Part shown: one piece after another, positions 5,699 to 7,368 of the stretch
Numbering within the stretch: position 1 is the first letter of the stretch
Layout: the number at the start of each line of letters is the position of its first letter
Assembly (NCBI GenBank): GCA_002690445.1
Contig: NZER01000480.1
Coordinates: 1 to 7,368 of the forward strand
DNA: 7,368 nt
Direction: 5' to 3'
From: Candidatus Pacearchaeota archaeon
Lineage (GTDB): Archaea > Nanoarchaeota > Nanoarchaeia > Pacearchaeales > GW2011-AR1
Position numbers and translations under genes: made by a program
The notes under the pieces: model-generated
What the model saw: only the letters and a program-made list of their open reading frames with translations
Database searches by the model: none
Told to the model about the DNA's origin: nothing

Positions 5699-7368
5699 TG
5701 GCAAAGTCACGCAAATTTACTCCTACCGGCTTGGTTGGCAAGTGGAAGTTGCAAGGTCTAGGCAGCAACCGCCGGGGCATTGCAGTTGACGAATCCGGCA
5801 ACAACCACAATGGCACAGTCGATGGCGTCCCGTCCGTCTTCTTGGATGGGGTGAATGACAAGGTCTCAGTCGCGACGCCTTGGGACAGTCTCGGCGGACA
5901 CCGTTATGCTTGGTTCGTTGCTAGGGCGAATATCACCAGCGGCCTGTCCACTAGGATTATCTGGCAGGATTGCTGGAATGGCGACAATACCCTAGCCAAG
6001 TTTACCGTCCGCATGAACGCTAACAAGCTCGAAGTACGTGTTCGGACTGGTGCATCAGGCAACACCATCAGAACTTCCGCTAGCAGTTCAGATATCACTG
6101 TGGGCTCTTATATTAGCCTTGTGGTTTGTCTTGACTTGGGGACGGATGGAACAGTCGCTAATGGACTGTTAGCAACAGTCTGGGTCAATGGTGGCTCCTT
6201 CACTATGGGTGCTTTCGACGGCGACGCTACTCAGGGAACGTTTGCTGCGGATGTGTCGTCGTATCAAGCTTGTGGCGTGGACGTTGCCAACGCGAACGAC
6301 TGGAGAGGCGATATTCAGTGGATGGGTTATTCGGGGATGGATGCGGGCTTGACGGCGACGGATGCCCAACGGTTTTTTGACAATCCCCGAGCATGGTTGG
6401 CGGCCAGCAGCTTGGATGCTTATTGGTATTGCAAGGAGAGTACGGGCTCGACGCTGGTTGATAACAGCGGCAATGGCCATACCATGACCATCACCGGAGG
6501 CACTTGGGATGTAACGACCAATGGTGGTGACTCGGCTATCAACGCCGACACCGAAATAGGCATTTTCACAGCAGCCGCTGGCTATGTGGACTTAGTCACC
6601 ACAGCAAAGGTTGCCCAAGGAACAGCCAGGACAGGACATGCGACTTATTGTAGCACTACTCAGATAGTTTTTCTTGATGTTGATTACACAAGCGACTTTC
6701 CCGTCAATGCTGTTGTTCAAAATTCTACCGATGGCACGTGGCATAGGATAACTGCCTCAGCTATGGCTGATGGTGGGGACGCTGACGGCAATGACGATAC
6801 TGTTATCGCCGTAGATCCTGCCGCTACGACAGACTTTGATGGTTTGACCATTGAAGCTTTTAAGGGTCAACTCCAGCTGCTCACCGAGGATGCCTTTGCG
6901 ATATGTATGTGGTGGCTACCGAGGACGGGAGTAGGGTTTGATTGGTATCTGTCTAACGAAATAGGGTCTAGCACCTCTATGAATCTTCAAAAAACAAATG
7001 CTGCTGGGGAATATCAACTATATTGGAACTCTCTTGGCGGCGGTGCAGACGATTTGTCGCTAGATCACGACTTACCCCACACAGACGGTATAAGGCATAG
7101 TTTTTCGGTAGTGTTGGACAACAATAACGGAAGCGGGCAAGGAGATGGCTTTAGTTGGGTAGATAAAATTGACCCACAAACAGACGCAAATTATGATACT
7201 TTGCTCGGCGGCAACCCAGACATTATTCGCCTTGGTGCGAAAGCCCATGACGCATCCTCTGGTGCAGCTGACACCTTCGGCCCCTTCTGCCTGTTGGACT
7301 TATCAAGTGCCGGAACGGTTGACCAGACTATGCGTGAGGGCATACGGGACGCTTGGCACGATGCGGAT
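5698..7368 (+). CDS. Large LamG-repeat phage fibre/adhesin-like protein, 3' end missing
   Basis: The frame is open for 557 codons to the end of the window with no stop. The first LamG-like domain covers about residues 10-235. It begins GLVGKWKL, then DESGNNHNGTVDG (31-43), FLDGVNDKVSV, and closes with WRGDIQWMGYSG...LTATDAQRFFDNPRAWL (202-234). That close matches the usual last strand and helix of LamG domains. AYWYCKESTGSTLVDNSGNGH (241-261) is a second 'YW...GSTLVD.SGNG' motif. Residues about 282-380 are a Thr/Ala/Asp-rich region. Residues about 385-555 look like another beta-sandwich (AFAICMWWLP, YQLYWNS, RHSFSVVLDN, then FCLLDLSSAGTVDQTMREGI). LamG domains often bind glycans, so a host-receptor or surface-binding fibre is the best guess. 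No tail-fibre chaperone or trimerisation tip is visible because the gene is cut. Confidence 0.8.
   Translation, partial: MAKSRKFTPTGLVGKWKLQGLGSNRRGIAVDESGNNHNGTVDGVPSVFLDGVNDKVSVATPWDSLGGHRYAWFVARANITSGLSTRIIWQDCWNGDNTLAKFTVRMNANKLEVRVRTGASGNTIRTSASSSDITVGSYISLVVCLDLGTDGTVANGLLATVWVNGGSFTMGAFDGDATQGTFAADVSSYQACGVDVANANDWRGDIQWMGYSGMDAGLTATDAQRFFDNPRAWLAASSLDAYWYCKESTGSTLVDNSGNGHTMTITGGTWDVTTNGGDSAINADTEIGIFTAAAGYVDLVTTAKVAQGTARTGHATYCSTTQIVFLDVDYTSDFPVNAVVQNSTDGTWHRITASAMADGGDADGNDDTVIAVDPAATTDFDGLTIEAFKGQLQLLTEDAFAICMWWLPRTGVGFDWYLSNEIGSSTSMNLQKTNAAGEYQLYWNSLGGGADDLSLDHDLPHTDGIRHSFSVVLDNNNGSGQGDGFSWVDKIDPQTDANYDTLLGGNPDIIRLGAKAHDASSGAADTFGPFCLLDLSSAGTVDQTMREGIRDAWHDAD
6150..6180 (+). repeat. 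AACAGTC direct repeat flanking its own inverted copy
   Basis: AACAGTC (6150-6156), GACTGTT (6164-6170) and AACAGTC (6174-6180). The middle copy is the reverse complement of both outer copies, so it can pair with either one, with 7-base or 3-base loops. GCTAA/TTAGC (6157-6161, 6169-6173) adds a third competing pairing. It lies inside the LamG-repeat gene and may be chance. Confidence 0.4.

Noticed and set aside
6541..7200. Lower GC patches in the LamG-repeat gene as a sign of recent transfer
   Set aside because: Lines 6661-6720, 6961-7020 and 7141-7200 each have 23 G/C of 60, against 35 of 60 at 1321-1380. Neighbouring lines (7021-7080 with 32, 7201-7260 with 34) are near normal, so the pattern is patchy and not convincing.

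Overview
The window is a piece of a tailed double-stranded DNA bacteriophage or prophage (Caudoviricetes-like). It opens inside an HK97-fold major capsid protein gene. It then runs through ten tightly packed genes, all on the plus strand, and ends inside a large virion-fibre-like gene. Gaps are at most about 40 bases and several genes overlap at their stop and start codons. Most genes have a strong AGGAGG-type ribosome binding site, which fits a bacterial host. So does a signal peptide with a lipobox in one small protein. The host cannot be named from the sequence.

Layout. 3-1040 is the major capsid protein, missing its 5' end. 1056-1472 is a probable capsid-associated or decoration-type protein. 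1481-1639 is a 52-residue arginine-rich peptide. 1670-2440 is a concanavalin/LamG-like beta-sandwich protein. 2453-2656 is a small protein with a lysine-rich tail. 2680-2895 is a small holin-like membrane protein, and 2892-3158 is a lipoprotein with glycine-zipper-like segments; together they could be a lysis or host-envelope pair. 3161-3364 is a small Cys/His-rich protein. 3361-4854 is the most unusual gene: an N-terminal CMP-sugar synthetase (NeuA/cytidylyltransferase family) joined to a C-terminal DUF115/sialyltransferase-like domain. 4847-5698 is a two-domain beta-rich virion protein, and 5698 to the end is a long LamG-repeat protein, probably a fibre or adhesin.

How the genes may work together (inference). 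The capsid and its accessory proteins build and decorate the head. The membrane pair acts on the host envelope. The last two proteins form surface fibres. The sugar-activating/transferring fusion sits directly before the fibre genes and is coupled to them by overlap. It may therefore modify either the virion surface or the host's surface glycans. No terminase, portal, protease, tail tube, tape measure or endolysin gene is visible here. No tRNA, CRISPR array, insertion sequence or integration site was seen, and no stretch over 300 bases lacks a gene.
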